Below are positions 27,739 to 36,619 of a DNA stretch of 64,000 nt, in pieces. The DNA lies in the NCBI GenBank assembly GCA_018371855.1, contig JAHAKD010000005.1, positions 89,416-153,415 of the forward strand. The letters run 5' to 3'. The position numbers and the translations under genes are program-made. The notes under the pieces were generated by a model. That model worked only from the letters and a program-made list of their open reading frames with translations, was not told the origin of the DNA and ran no database searches. The stretch comes from Clostridium sp. (GTDB lineage: Bacteria > Bacillota > Clostridia > TANB77 > CAG-508). Every line of letters begins with the position of its first letter. Position 1 is the first letter of the stretch.

Positions 27739-28632
27739 TTACAACAATTTAGCGAGTTCACGCTGAACTAATTGCTGAAAAGCTTGTTTCCATTCAGTAT
27801 AGCCAAATGGAAATTTTGGAAACTCACCTTCGAAATTGTTCAAATTTCGAAAGAAATATTTTATATCTCTTAAGATAGCTTCATTAAAAACAAGCTTCCT
27901 AAGTGATTCGTCAGAATCAGCATTAAAAGTAAAAAACGGAGCATACACATCAGATGTATATAGCTTAGCAGGTTTTCCATCACTGCCACGGAATTTATCA
28001 CTTTCACCGCAGTATTTTGTGATAATAGTATTGCCAGGAAGTAAAAGTACTTCTGCTTCTTCAGATTTTTGGTAAGAAGTTCCTAAATCTTCCATGTCAA
28101 AATAGACAGAACCACTATGGAAAAAGTATGTACAAACAGCTAAATTTTGCTTATTTCCATATCCTAATCCCATAATTTCCGAAGCTGATAATTTGGTTGT
28201 AGAAGTAAGAGGCATTATAGTACTAAAACCTTCAAAAATCTCACTTTGTCTACACATTTTTATTGTTTTAAATTCCGAAGTAAGTGGTCGATTTTCTACT
28301 CCATGGACATATAACAATGTAAAAAGATCAATAATCTTTTGTATACCTTTAGGTGTGAAAAATTCAGGAATTTGCTCTTTTTTTTCTATGAACCGGTTAT
28401 ATTCCGATTGCTCATATCCCATGATTGTATTTAGTGTTACATAAGCTTTTTTTGCGAAATATATTTTGCTAGGCCATTCACCTGGAGTAAAAAATTTTCC
28501 ATCAGGTACTCCAATATAGTATAATGCTGCTGATTTGATTTGTTCATCTACATACCGTAAAAGTTCTTCTTCAGCGGTTGTAGTTGTAACAAACTTTGCT
28601 AAAGTAGTATTTGTTAATTTGTTCCTTTCCAT
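27739..28632 (-). CDS. Unknown protein, possible ADP-ribosyltransferase fold
   Basis: A 297-residue protein with no secretion signal. I do not recognise it with certainty. The middle and end carry a layout like R-S-E ADP-ribosyltransferases: an arginine at 128 (IKMCRQSE), an S/T-rich strand (FSTIM at 136-140, PLTSTT at 141-146), then SEEAEVLLLPGN with an ExE-like E192/E194, where many ART enzymes carry their catalytic glutamates. The codons are less AT-rich than those of the neighbours, which suggests horizontal transfer as a single gene. AAGGAGG precedes the ATG. Confidence 0.45.
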   Translation of the reverse strand: MERNKLTNTTLAKFVTTTTAEEELLRYVDEQIKSAALYYIGVPDGKFFTPGEWPSKIYFAKKAYVTLNTIMGYEQSEYNRFIEKKEQIPEFFTPKGIQKIIDLFTLLYVHGVENRPLTSEFKTIKMCRQSEIFEGFSTIMPLTSTTKLSASEIMGLGYGNKQNLAVCTYFFHSGSVYFDMEDLGTSYQKSEEAEVLLLPGNTIITKYCGESDKFRGSDGKPAKLYTSDVYAPFFTFNADSDESLRKLVFNEAILRDIKYFFRNLNNFEGEFPKFPFGYTEWKQAFQQLVQRELAKLL

Positions 28633-28727
28633 AGTTACCTCCTTAGAAAAAATATTTTCAAAAGAACATCAACATGTTTATATAGTTGCATCAATAATTA
28701 TATAAAATTATTTACATAAATTCAATA

Positions 28728-29186
28728 TTATCTATTAAGTAAATAAACTCCGAAATTTAAATATGTTGCAAATAATGTCCATAATAAGTATGGAACCTGT
28801 AACCATGCAGCAGTTTTATGCTTTTCATAAAATCTAGCTATCATAATAATAATTAAAATTGCAAGAATTATAATCCAAATAAAAGCAAATAATCTCCATT
28901 TTAATAAGAAGAAAGCTATAGGCCAAAGAGCATTAAAAAATAATTGTAAATAGTAGATAGAATTTATTTTTGAATCTACCAATGAATTACTTGCTAATAA
29001 TCCGTATGAAATCCCCATTAAAATATAAAGAAAGGTCCATACAATAGGAAAAGTCATACTAGGTGGTGATAAAAATGGTTTTACTAAAGAATTATAATCG
29101 ATACTACCAGAAATAAGGAACCCAACAATACCACCAACAAGAACCGGAATAAGAATAGTCTTAAAATAAATTTTAAATTTTGACAT
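28728..29186 (-). CDS. TspO/MBR family membrane protein
   Basis: A 152-residue protein with five membrane helices and the TspO landmarks: KPFLSPPSMTFPIVWTFLYI, then NALWPIAFFLLK and a final LLWTLFATYLNFGVYLLN. TspO proteins bind porphyrins and other hydrophobic ligands and are linked to stress responses; the bacterial role varies. It has its own GGAGG site and lies alone between the foreign gene and the phosphatase. Confidence 0.9.
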   Translation of the reverse strand: MSKFKIYFKTILIPVLVGGIVGFLISGSIDYNSLVKPFLSPPSMTFPIVWTFLYILMGISYGLLASNSLVDSKINSIYYLQLFFNALWPIAFFLLKWRLFAFIWIIILAILIIIMIARFYEKHKTAAWLQVPYLLWTLFATYLNFGVYLLNR

Positions 29187-29260
29187 TTCTCAAAACCTCC
29201 ATTTTAATAGTTTATTAAAAAGTAGGTAAAATATACTAAAATGTCAAAATAGTAATTAAA

Positions 29261-29884
29261 TTAATATAATTGACTTAAATTTATTAGTGAATCTTTATTA
29301 AATTCAAGTTTTATAACACTAGGGGAATTAATTTTTAAAATTGTATCTTTGTAAACTAAATCAAAATTTTGGTTTAATAAACACCAATTCATTAATAAAA
29401 ATTTAATTGCTGCACCATGACTAACTATTGCAATTTTAGCTCCACTATATTCAGTTAATAGGTTATTAATAAAATTAGTCATTCTTGTGTTAACTTCTAT
29501 TCTATTCTCGCCATCTTCGTTTTTAACTTTTTCATCTAATAACTGCTCTGTAGTAAAAGGGTGAGTATATTTATCACTAAGTTTAGATAGAGAATCTAAA
29601 TTCCCTAATTTTCTTTCGTTTAAATCTGTACTAATTTGTACTTCTAAATTATTACGTTCAGCTATGTATTTAGCAGTAGCTAATGCTCGAACATAATTAC
29701 TACACCATACTGAATCTAAATTGGATAGTTCTGCTATATTACTCAGTTCCTCTGCTTTTTTTTCACCTCTTACAGATAAAATAATTTTCTCGTTAGCAAT
29801 TTGACTATTTTCAGAACTATTTAATAAACTTTTAATCTTTAATTGTTCAGAATGTCTTATCAAAAAAATAGTTGTTTTTTTCAT
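29261..29884 (-). CDS. Histidine phosphatase superfamily protein
   Basis: About 207 residues of the phosphoglycerate-mutase-like family. It has the catalytic RHS motif at the N-terminus (IFLIRHSEQ, usually RHG/RHA), the second arginine region (VWCSNYVRALATAKYIAER), the acid residue after LNERKLGN, and the second histidine in IAIVSHGAAIKFLL. It is probably a cytosolic phosphomonoesterase of unknown substrate. The ATG at 29884 is preferred because upstream codons lack a ribosome site and the family starts just before the RHS motif. Confidence 0.85.
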   Translation of the reverse strand: MKKTTIFLIRHSEQLKIKSLLNSSENSQIANEKIILSVRGEKKAEELSNIAELSNLDSVWCSNYVRALATAKYIAERNNLEVQISTDLNERKLGNLDSLSKLSDKYTHPFTTEQLLDEKVKNEDGENRIEVNTRMTNFINNLLTEYSGAKIAIVSHGAAIKFLLMNWCLLNQNFDLVYKDTILKINSPSVIKLEFNKDSLINLSQLY

Positions 29885-29997
29885 AAAATTCACCAAAAAT
29901 ATTGTATCAAAAATAGATATAAAAATCACGTAAATTTATTGTAAAAAAAATGCTATTTTTATATAATATTTTTAGTTTATAATAGGGGGAATAAAAA

Positions 29998-30573
29998 ATG
30001 GCAAATTCAAAATTAATAGTAGTAGAAGGACCACAGGGTGCAGGGAAAACAACAATTACGGATTATTTAAGATATACTATTCCGTATACAAATTTATATA
30101 GATTGTGTGGAACTGCAGATAGCACACCTACAGGAAAGAAAAAAGCAGAAGCAATGTATAGGGACTTAGTAGAATATTTAAAAAAATTAGGAAATCAAAG
30201 TATAAATCTAGTTTTTGATAGAACATTTTTTACAGAAGAAAATTACTGTAGATTAAAATATAAAGAGTACTCATTTACAGATGTTTATGAAGAATTGCTA
30301 GATGATTTCGCTAAATTAGACTTTGAAATTTATTATGTTACACTATATTTAGAAGATGAAAGTTTATATACTCAAAGATTAAAAAGGGATAATAAAGCAG
30401 TACCAAAATATGCTAAATTCGAAGCAGAAAAAAGTATAAACCAACAAAAAGTATATTTAGAAATGTCTGATGAAATAGAAAAGAAATATCCTAATATACA
30501 CTGTTTAAAAATAGAAAATAGTAAAGACTTAGAATTAACCAAGCAAGAATTAAAAGAAAAAATAGGCTTTTAA
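29998..30573 (+). CDS. P-loop nucleotide kinase (thymidylate-kinase-like)
   Basis: A 191-residue P-loop kinase: Walker A GPQGAGKTT near the N-terminus, the DR motif in LVFDRTFFTEE, and a lid-like region with basic residues (YTQRLKRDNK). The layout fits dTMP kinases or deoxynucleoside kinases, but the sequence is diverged and the substrate is uncertain. It stands alone with GGGGG before the ATG; the queA promoter lies just downstream. Confidence 0.75.
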   Translation: MANSKLIVVEGPQGAGKTTITDYLRYTIPYTNLYRLCGTADSTPTGKKKAEAMYRDLVEYLKKLGNQSINLVFDRTFFTEENYCRLKYKEYSFTDVYEELLDDFAKLDFEIYYVTLYLEDESLYTQRLKRDNKAVPKYAKFEAEKSINQQKVYLEMSDEIEKKYPNIHCLKIENSKDLELTKQELKEKIGF

Positions 30574-30576
30574 ACC

Positions 30577-30605
30577 TTGAGTATACATAAAAAATATAGT
30601 ATAAT
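30577..30605 (+). promoter_or_regulatory. Promoter of the queA-tgt operon
   Basis: TTGAGT (30577-30582) and TATAAT (30600-30605) with a 17-base spacer. The leader to the GTG start contains a hairpin near 30623-30651 but no recognisable preQ1 riboswitch. Confidence 0.6.
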
Positions 30606-30681
30606 AAGTTTGGAATTTTGTTGAATTTTCTATTATACAGAAAACTCAATTTACAATATATATAGATAGGAGATTTTTAAA

Positions 30682-31704
30682 GTGAACGTTTCAGATTTTT
30701 ATTATGACTTACCAGAAGAATTAATAGCACAAACACCTATAGAAAAAAGAGATGAATCAAGATTAATGGTTTTAAATAGAGCAAACCAAACTATAGAACA
30801 TAAAACATTTAAAGACATAATAGATTACTTAGAACCAGGAGATTGTTTAGTAAGAAATAATACAAAAGTAATACCAGCAAGATTATATGGTAAAAAAGCA
30901 ACAGGAGCAAAAATAGAATTTCTTCTATTAAATAGAATAGAGGGAGATATATGGGAATGTATTGTAAGACCAGGACATAAATTAAAACCTGGTACAGAAG
31001 TAGAATTTGGAGATGGAATATTAAAAGCTAAAGTACTAGATGTAATGGAAGGTGGAACAAGAAAAGTAGAATTTAAATATGAAGGAATATTTAACGAAAT
31101 TCTAGATAAAATTGGATTAATGCCACTTCCACCATATATTCATGAATCTTTAAAAGATAATGATAGATATCAAACTGTTTATGCAAAATATGAAGGTTCA
31201 GCAGCAGCACCAACAGCAGGACTACATTTTACACCAGAACTTTTCGAGAAAATAAAGGCGAAAGGAATTGATGTTGCCAATGTAACATTACATGTAGGAA
31301 TTGGAACTTTTAGACCAGTAAAAGTAGAAAATGTAGAAGAACACCACATGCATTCAGAACACTTTTATATAAAACAAGAAGATGCAGATAAAATAAATAA
31401 TGCTAAGAAAAATGGAAAAAGAGTTATAGCCGTAGGAACTACTTCTTGTAGAGTATTAGAAACAATAGCAGACGAAAATGGAATGGTAAAACCTACAGAA
31501 GGGGATACACAAATATTTATTTATCCAGGTTATAAATATAAATGCTTAGATGGTTTAGTAACAAATTTCCATTTACCAGAATCAACACTAATAATGCTTG
31601 TATCTGCATTAGCAGGTAGAGATTATATTATGAAAGCATATAATGAAGCTGTAAAAGAGAGATATAGATTTTTTAGCTTTGGAGATGCAATGCTTATTTT
31701 GTAA
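30682..31704 (+). CDS. queA: tRNA preQ1 ribosyltransferase-isomerase QueA
   Basis: A full-length QueA (340 residues). N-terminal FYYDLPEELIAQTP, the NNTKVIPARLYGKK region, and the C-terminal THLHVGIGTF-like block (VTLHVGIGTFRPVKVE), TSCRVLE and TNFHLPESTL are characteristic. It moves the ribosyl part of SAM to preQ1 in tRNA, the step before queuosine. Start is GTG behind AGGAG. First gene of an operon that ends with tgt. Confidence 0.96.
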   Translation: MNVSDFYYDLPEELIAQTPIEKRDESRLMVLNRANQTIEHKTFKDIIDYLEPGDCLVRNNTKVIPARLYGKKATGAKIEFLLLNRIEGDIWECIVRPGHKLKPGTEVEFGDGILKAKVLDVMEGGTRKVEFKYEGIFNEILDKIGLMPLPPYIHESLKDNDRYQTVYAKYEGSAAAPTAGLHFTPELFEKIKAKGIDVANVTLHVGIGTFRPVKVENVEEHHMHSEHFYIKQEDADKINNAKKNGKRVIAVGTTSCRVLETIADENGMVKPTEGDTQIFIYPGYKYKCLDGLVTNFHLPESTLIMLVSALAGRDYIMKAYNEAVKERYRFFSFGDAMLIL

Positions 31705-31718
31705 GATAGGAGAAAATC

Positions 31719-32480
31719 ATGGTTATACATACAAAAAAGCAAATTAAAACAAAAACTATTCATAAAATAATGAATTTGCCACAAAGTTTGCGAGATAAAA
31801 TAGATGTATTTTGGAATGAACAAGTAAAAGAAAATCCAAACTTATTTAATGGCGAAGTTTGGAATGTAACAAAAATGGAAGAAAATAAAGAAGATATACT
31901 TTTAACAATAGAAAAAACAGATTATGCACACTACTTATATGATGAAAGGCATGGTATAGAAGAAAAATATGCTTGCCACAATCTTGCAGGAGGAACATAT
32001 ATTGTTACTAAAGATGGATATGCTGTTATAGGAGAACTAGATGATACAACTTCTTATCCTAGAATGATACAAGTTTCTGGTGGAGGTATAGACGAAAAAT
32101 ATGACATAGTAAATGGTGAATTTGATTTAATAAAAACAGCAAAAAGAGAATTAAAAGAAGAATTAAATTTAGACCTGGATGATAAAGAACAAATAGAAAA
32201 TTACAATTTCGAATATATAGAAAAACCAGAAGGAAAAAGGCATTCATACTGCGTAATATTAAAAGCATATTCAATGTATTCAAAAAATCAATTAGAAGAA
32301 CATTTTAATAAGTATTATCAATTTTTAGAAGAAACAGATGGAGAAAAGGAATTTAAAAAATTACATTTTTTAAAACTTGGTAGAGCAGTAGAAGAATTGG
32401 ACAAGCTAGATAATCCAAAAAGATTATATGTAAGACAATTTCTAGAAATAGAAGATAAAGGGGTGTTGAATAATGAATAA
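31719..32480 (+). CDS. Nudix-hydrolase-like protein
   Basis: A 253-residue protein with a central Nudix-like region: glycine-rich start SGGGIDEKYDI followed by TAKRELKEELNLDL, which matches the RExxEE core, although the insert is longer than usual. Nudix enzymes hydrolyse nucleoside diphosphates linked to other groups. The first 60 residues are an extra alpha/beta segment. It lies between queA and tgt and overlaps the next gene by 8 bases, so it is cotranscribed; no direct role in queuosine is known. Confidence 0.8.
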   Translation: MVIHTKKQIKTKTIHKIMNLPQSLRDKIDVFWNEQVKENPNLFNGEVWNVTKMEENKEDILLTIEKTDYAHYLYDERHGIEEKYACHNLAGGTYIVTKDGYAVIGELDDTTSYPRMIQVSGGGIDEKYDIVNGEFDLIKTAKRELKEELNLDLDDKEQIENYNFEYIEKPEGKRHSYCVILKAYSMYSKNQLEEHFNKYYQFLEETDGEKEFKKLHFLKLGRAVEELDKLDNPKRLYVRQFLEIEDKGVLNNE

Positions 32481-32925
32481 AAAAGAATTTGAAAAATATT
32501 TAGACAGCCTAGAGTTAGATAAAAAAGAATACTGTATAATAAGTGGCGGAAGTTTATTAATGCATAATTTAAAAGAAGAAACAGATGATGTGGATTTATA
32601 TGTAACACAAAATTCGTTTGATAAGTTAAGTAAAAGATTTAATGTACATATAAGTGGAAAGCCATTTCCAAACCATTATACTGTAAACGAAAAAACTGAG
32701 GCTGTTCTAGTTAAAGATTTACAAAACGAAAAAATATATAATATTGATGGATATCCTTGTCGTTCTATAATAGATGATTATAATTGGTATAGACAAAATG
32801 GTAGACCAAAGGATTTAGCTAGTGCTGATAAGATAGATACCATGTTTGAAAATATAGCCAAAGAGTGTAATTGTAAAAAAGAAGAGGTCACTGAAAACGA
32901 AATTTGTAAATATGTAAATAAGTAG
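32473..32925 (+). CDS. Nucleotidyltransferase-fold protein
   Basis: A 150-residue protein with the minimal nucleotidyltransferase signature: ISGGSLLMHNL followed by DDVDLYV, which supplies the G-S and D-x-D residues. It resembles AbiEii-like and related small NTases. Substrate unknown. It is translationally coupled to the Nudix gene and followed 8 bases later by the acetyltransferase gene. Confidence 0.65.
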   Translation: MNKKEFEKYLDSLELDKKEYCIISGGSLLMHNLKEETDDVDLYVTQNSFDKLSKRFNVHISGKPFPNHYTVNEKTEAVLVKDLQNEKIYNIDGYPCRSIIDDYNWYRQNGRPKDLASADKIDTMFENIAKECNCKKEEVTENEICKYVNK

Positions 32926-32933
32926 GTGATAGT

Positions 32934-33398
32934 ATGAAAATTAGAAAAGCAAGAAAAGAAGATATGAAGGCTGTACAAGACCTAAGATATAATCTCTCAA
33001 AATACGAAAAAGATATAGGCTTAAATATTGTAGTACCAGAATGGGGTTATACTGAAGTAGGAGAAAGAGATTACAATTATTTTTTTAATAAGCAGTTTAT
33101 ATTTGTAGCAGAGGAAGATGAAAAAATAGTAGGATTTATAACTGGAGAGATATTATCTAAAAAAGAATGGTATACAGTACAGTTAGGAACAATAAATAAT
33201 TTATACGTATTAGAGGAATATAGACATAAAGGTATAGGAAAACAATTAATGCAAACAATGATGAATAGTTTTAAAGAAAAGGGAATAGAGACTTTCGAAC
33301 TTTATTCATTCAGTAATAATGTTGATGCATTAAAATTTTATGAAAAATTAGGCTTTAAAAAGTATAATGTTCAAATGTTATATCAAAAAAATAATTAA
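32934..33398 (+). CDS. GNAT-family N-acetyltransferase
   Basis: A 154-residue GNAT protein. The acetyl-CoA-binding motif reads EYRHKGIGKQLMQTM; the preceding strand INNLYVLEEY and the closing ALKFYEKLGFKKYNVQMLY are typical. The acceptor cannot be predicted. It lies in the queA-tgt operon; its 3' end is 10 bases before the tgt start. Confidence 0.88.
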   Translation: MKIRKARKEDMKAVQDLRYNLSKYEKDIGLNIVVPEWGYTEVGERDYNYFFNKQFIFVAEEDEKIVGFITGEILSKKEWYTVQLGTINNLYVLEEYRHKGIGKQLMQTMMNSFKEKGIETFELYSFSNNVDALKFYEKLGFKKYNVQMLYQKNN

Positions 33399-33408
33399 AG
33401 GAGGAAAT

Positions 33409-34542
33409 ATGAAACCAGCAGTAACATATGAGTTAATACATAAATGTAAACAAACTGGAGCAAGAAGAGGTGTAATACACACTCCTCATGGTGATATACA
33501 GACACCAGTATTTATGCCAGTAGGAACACAAGCAACTGTAAAAAGTATGACACCTGATGAATTGAAAAACGAAATAGATGCAAAAATAATTTTATCAAAT
33601 ACATATCATTTGTATTTAAGACCTGGGGAAGAAGTAATACAAGAAGCGGGTGGACTTCACAAGTTTATGAACTGGGATAGAGCAATACTAACAGATAGTG
33701 GAGGATTCCAAGTATTCAGTTTAAGTGGACTTAGAAAAATAACAGAAGAAGGTGTAGAATTTAGATCTCATTTAGATGGAAGAAAAATAAAATTTACACC
33801 AGAAAGTGTTATGCATACAGAAAATATTTTAGGATCAGATATTATGATGGCTTTTGATGAATGCTGTCCATATCCATCACCATATGATTATACAAAAAAA
33901 TCTATGGAAAGAACTACAAGATGGGCCCAAAGATGTAAAGCTGCACATGCAAGACCAGAGGACCAAGCTTTGTTTGGAATTATACAAGGTGGATTTTATA
34001 AAGATTTAAGAGAAAAATCTGCAAGAGATTTAGCAAAATTAGATTTACCAGGATATGCAATAGGGGGAATAAGTGTAGGAGAACCTAAAGAAGAGTTTTT
34101 AGACATATTACGTTTTACAGCACCACTTATGCCAGAAAACAAACCAAGATACTTAATGGGAGTAGGAAGCCCAGATTATTTAATAGAAGCAGCAATGGCT
34201 GGGATAGATATGTGTGATTGCGTTTTACCAACAAGAATTGCAAGAAATGGAACTGCAATGACATGGAATGGAAAAGTTGTAATAAGAAATGCAACTTACG
34301 AAAAAGATTGGGGTCCAATAGATAGTGAATGTGATTGTTATGCTTGTAAAAATTATACAAGAGCATATATTAGACACTTAATAAAAGCAAAGGAAATTTT
34401 AGGAGTTAGATTACTTTCAATTCATAATTTATATTTCTTGACTAAACTTATGGAAAGAGTTAGAATGGAAATAGAGAATGATAATTTAGGAAACTTTAGA
34501 AAAGACTTTTATAAAAAGTACGGATATGATACAAAAGAATAG
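33409..34542 (+). CDS. tgt: tRNA-guanine transglycosylase
   Basis: About 377 residues, full length. Signatures include TPVFMPVGTQATVKSM, the nucleophile region (LTDSGGFQVFSL), MAFDECCPYPS, IQGGFYKDLRE, GGISVGEPKEE, and the zinc site CDCYACKNY with a later histidine. It replaces guanine 34 with preQ1 in tRNAs for Tyr, His, Asn and Asp, upstream of QueA. Start at 33409 follows AAAGGAGG; the longer frame from 33367 overlaps the GNAT gene and is unlikely. Confidence 0.97.
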   Translation: MKPAVTYELIHKCKQTGARRGVIHTPHGDIQTPVFMPVGTQATVKSMTPDELKNEIDAKIILSNTYHLYLRPGEEVIQEAGGLHKFMNWDRAILTDSGGFQVFSLSGLRKITEEGVEFRSHLDGRKIKFTPESVMHTENILGSDIMMAFDECCPYPSPYDYTKKSMERTTRWAQRCKAAHARPEDQALFGIIQGGFYKDLREKSARDLAKLDLPGYAIGGISVGEPKEEFLDILRFTAPLMPENKPRYLMGVGSPDYLIEAAMAGIDMCDCVLPTRIARNGTAMTWNGKVVIRNATYEKDWGPIDSECDCYACKNYTRAYIRHLIKAKEILGVRLLSIHNLYFLTKLMERVRMEIENDNLGNFRKDFYKKYGYDTKE

Positions 34543-34560
34543 TTTAATAGGGGGAAAGTT

Positions 34561-36012
34561 ATGGATTTATTTGATAATGAGGAATTATTCAAAGAAGAAA
34601 AAAAGAAAGTAAAGAAAAAAGGAATAATAATTATTTCATGTATAGTTGTAGCAATTCTTTTAATAATTGGAATTGTTGTAGCAATGATGTATTTCCAAAG
34701 TTTACAATGGGGAATTACAGTTGATGGAGTAGGAGTTTCAGTAAAAGATACAACAATTATAACAGATGAGCAAACAGGTAAAGTATTTGTATCCATTTCA
34801 GATGTGGCACCACATGTAACAGGATATACATATTTACATGGTGAATATGGTAAAAATTCTGAAGACAATAATTCAGGTGTTGTTCAATGTAATGATGAAG
34901 CAGTAGAATTCCATGCTAACCAAAATAAAATAAATAAAGTCTTATTAAAAGAAGACACTAATGATAACGAATATGGTTATATGTATTTATCAGAAAAAAT
35001 AAAATATGCAAATGGACAACTATATGCATATGTAGAGGATTTACAACCTTTATTAAATGCAAAAGTAAATTATAACCAAGCAACAAATAAAATAACATTA
35101 GCAGGAACAGAGTATTTATATGAACAATATCAAACAAGAATTGCAAGTTTAGGATACAATGCAGTAGATTCCAACTTCGTTAATAAAAAGGCTTTAGCTT
35201 CAGATATGATTGTTGCTCAAAAAGAAAATGGATTAACAGGAATAATTAGACCAGATGGAACAGAAATTGCAGGTCCACGTTATACAAGTGTACAATGGTT
35301 AGAAACAACAGAAGAATTTTTAGTAGAAAATAATGATAAATATGGAATTATAAGTGAATTAGGACAGAGCAAAATTTCTATGAGTTATGATTCTATAAAG
35401 TTATTAGATAAAGATACAGGACTTTACATAGTAGAAAGCAATGATAAATATGGTGTAATTAATAAGAGTGAAAGACAAATACTATATGCTGAATTTGATC
35501 AAATTGGTGTAGATAAAAATCAATATCCAAGTGTACAAGATGAAAATCAATATTTATTCTATGATTCTATTATACCTGTAGAAAGAGATGAAAAATGGGG
35601 GTTATATAACATAAATGGGGAAGTTATATTACCAGTAGAATATGACAGTATTGGTTGTATAGTAACTTCAACACAGACAAAATCTGCAAACAATGCAGTA
35701 CTACTAGAAGACTACGAAGGAATTATAGTAGGAAAAGAAATAAGCGAAAATGATGCAAATAAGAAATATGCAGTATATAACCCATTAGGAGAACAATTAG
35801 TTGGATTCTTATTAGATAATATTTTCTATAGAACAGAAAATGGAAAAGATATTTATTATCTAGAGATGAATGGACAACAAGGAAATTTGGATGAAGTATT
35901 TAAGGCAAATGGAATTAAGAAAGTAAATACAGATGTTAATGATTCAAATTTAAATAACAATATGAACATTAATAATGGAACATCTGATACAAATGACTTA
36001 GTAAGAAATTAA
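34561..36012 (+). CDS. Membrane-anchored WG-repeat protein
   Basis: A 483-residue protein. A charged cytoplasmic start is followed by one membrane helix (about 20-45), placing the rest outside the cell. The C-terminal half has WG/KYG repeats (NDKYGIISELG, NDKYGVINKSE, DEKWGLYNINGE), a beta-repeat fold; the earlier part contains a copper-amine-oxidase-N-like segment (ADVAPHVTGY...LQPLLNAKVNYN), which is only a weak resemblance. Surface or cell-envelope role likely; ligand unknown. It starts 18 bases after tgt and may be in the same operon. Confidence 0.75.
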   Translation: MDLFDNEELFKEEKKKVKKKGIIIISCIVVAILLIIGIVVAMMYFQSLQWGITVDGVGVSVKDTTIITDEQTGKVFVSISDVAPHVTGYTYLHGEYGKNSEDNNSGVVQCNDEAVEFHANQNKINKVLLKEDTNDNEYGYMYLSEKIKYANGQLYAYVEDLQPLLNAKVNYNQATNKITLAGTEYLYEQYQTRIASLGYNAVDSNFVNKKALASDMIVAQKENGLTGIIRPDGTEIAGPRYTSVQWLETTEEFLVENNDKYGIISELGQSKISMSYDSIKLLDKDTGLYIVESNDKYGVINKSERQILYAEFDQIGVDKNQYPSVQDENQYLFYDSIIPVERDEKWGLYNINGEVILPVEYDSIGCIVTSTQTKSANNAVLLEDYEGIIVGKEISENDANKKYAVYNPLGEQLVGFLLDNIFYRTENGKDIYYLEMNGQQGNLDEVFKANGIKKVNTDVNDSNLNNNMNINNGTSDTNDLVRN

Positions 36013-36025
36013 AGTAATAATTAAT

Positions 36026-36057
36026 AGCTTCCCTAAATAGAATTTATTAGGGAGGCT
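36026..36057 (+). promoter_or_regulatory. Hairpin hiding the next ribosome site
   Basis: AGCTTCCCTAA (36026-36036) pairs with TTAGGGAGGCT (36047-36057); the right arm contains the GGGAGG ribosome site of the gene starting at 36064. There is no T run, so it is more likely a translational control or RNA-stability element than a terminator. Confidence 0.45.
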
Positions 36058-36063
36058 TAAATT

Positions 36064-36453
36064 ATGGAAGAAGGAATATTAAAAAAGAATGGAATCGCTA
36101 TATTAAAAGGAGAAATAATAGCTTTTATAATAAATATCTTTGGATTAATAATTTTATCATTAGTAATGACATATTCTACTATTTCTGATAATAATATACC
36201 AACTTTAGTAATAGCAGTAAATACTTTAGCAATTTTAATAGGAAGTTCAATTGCTACTATTAAACTAGAAAAGAAAGGAATTATAAATGGGTTAATAATA
36301 GGCGTATTATATATGCTTATTTATTTAATAATTTCTTTAATATTTTCAGGTAATATTAATTTTTCTAGCAAAACTATTTTATTAATTATTTTAGGTGTTA
36401 TTGCTGGTGGAATAGGAGGAATAATAGGAGTTAATCTTAATAGAAAAAAATAG
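36064..36453 (+). CDS. TIGR04086/YrzE-like membrane protein
   Basis: A 129-residue protein with four membrane helices and a glycine-rich ending (VIAGGIGGIIGVNL). The pattern matches the TIGR04086 family, often found near secretion genes in Bacillota; function unknown. Here too a SecD-like gene follows. The ribosome site lies inside a hairpin. Confidence 0.7.
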   Translation: MEEGILKKNGIAILKGEIIAFIINIFGLIILSLVMTYSTISDNNIPTLVIAVNTLAILIGSSIATIKLEKKGIINGLIIGVLYMLIYLIISLIFSGNINFSSKTILLIILGVIAGGIGGIIGVNLNRKK

Positions 36454-36520
36454 GATAATAAAGTACTGTTTAAATTGGAGATTTATCTACGGAAACAATA
36501 ACCAAAGTTTACTAATTATA

Positions 36521-36557
36521 AAATTCAACTATTTAGAAAAAAGTAGTTGAATTTTTT
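36521..36557 (+). terminator. Intrinsic terminator
   Basis: AAATTCAACTATTT pairs with AAGTAGTTGAATTT (36541-36554), then T3. It separates the TIGR04086 gene from the SecD-like gene. Confidence 0.7.
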
Positions 36558-36619
36558 AATGATTTAAGATAGAATTTAACAAGACTATATTCAATGTTTT
36601 TAACTAAGGAGGAGAAAAA

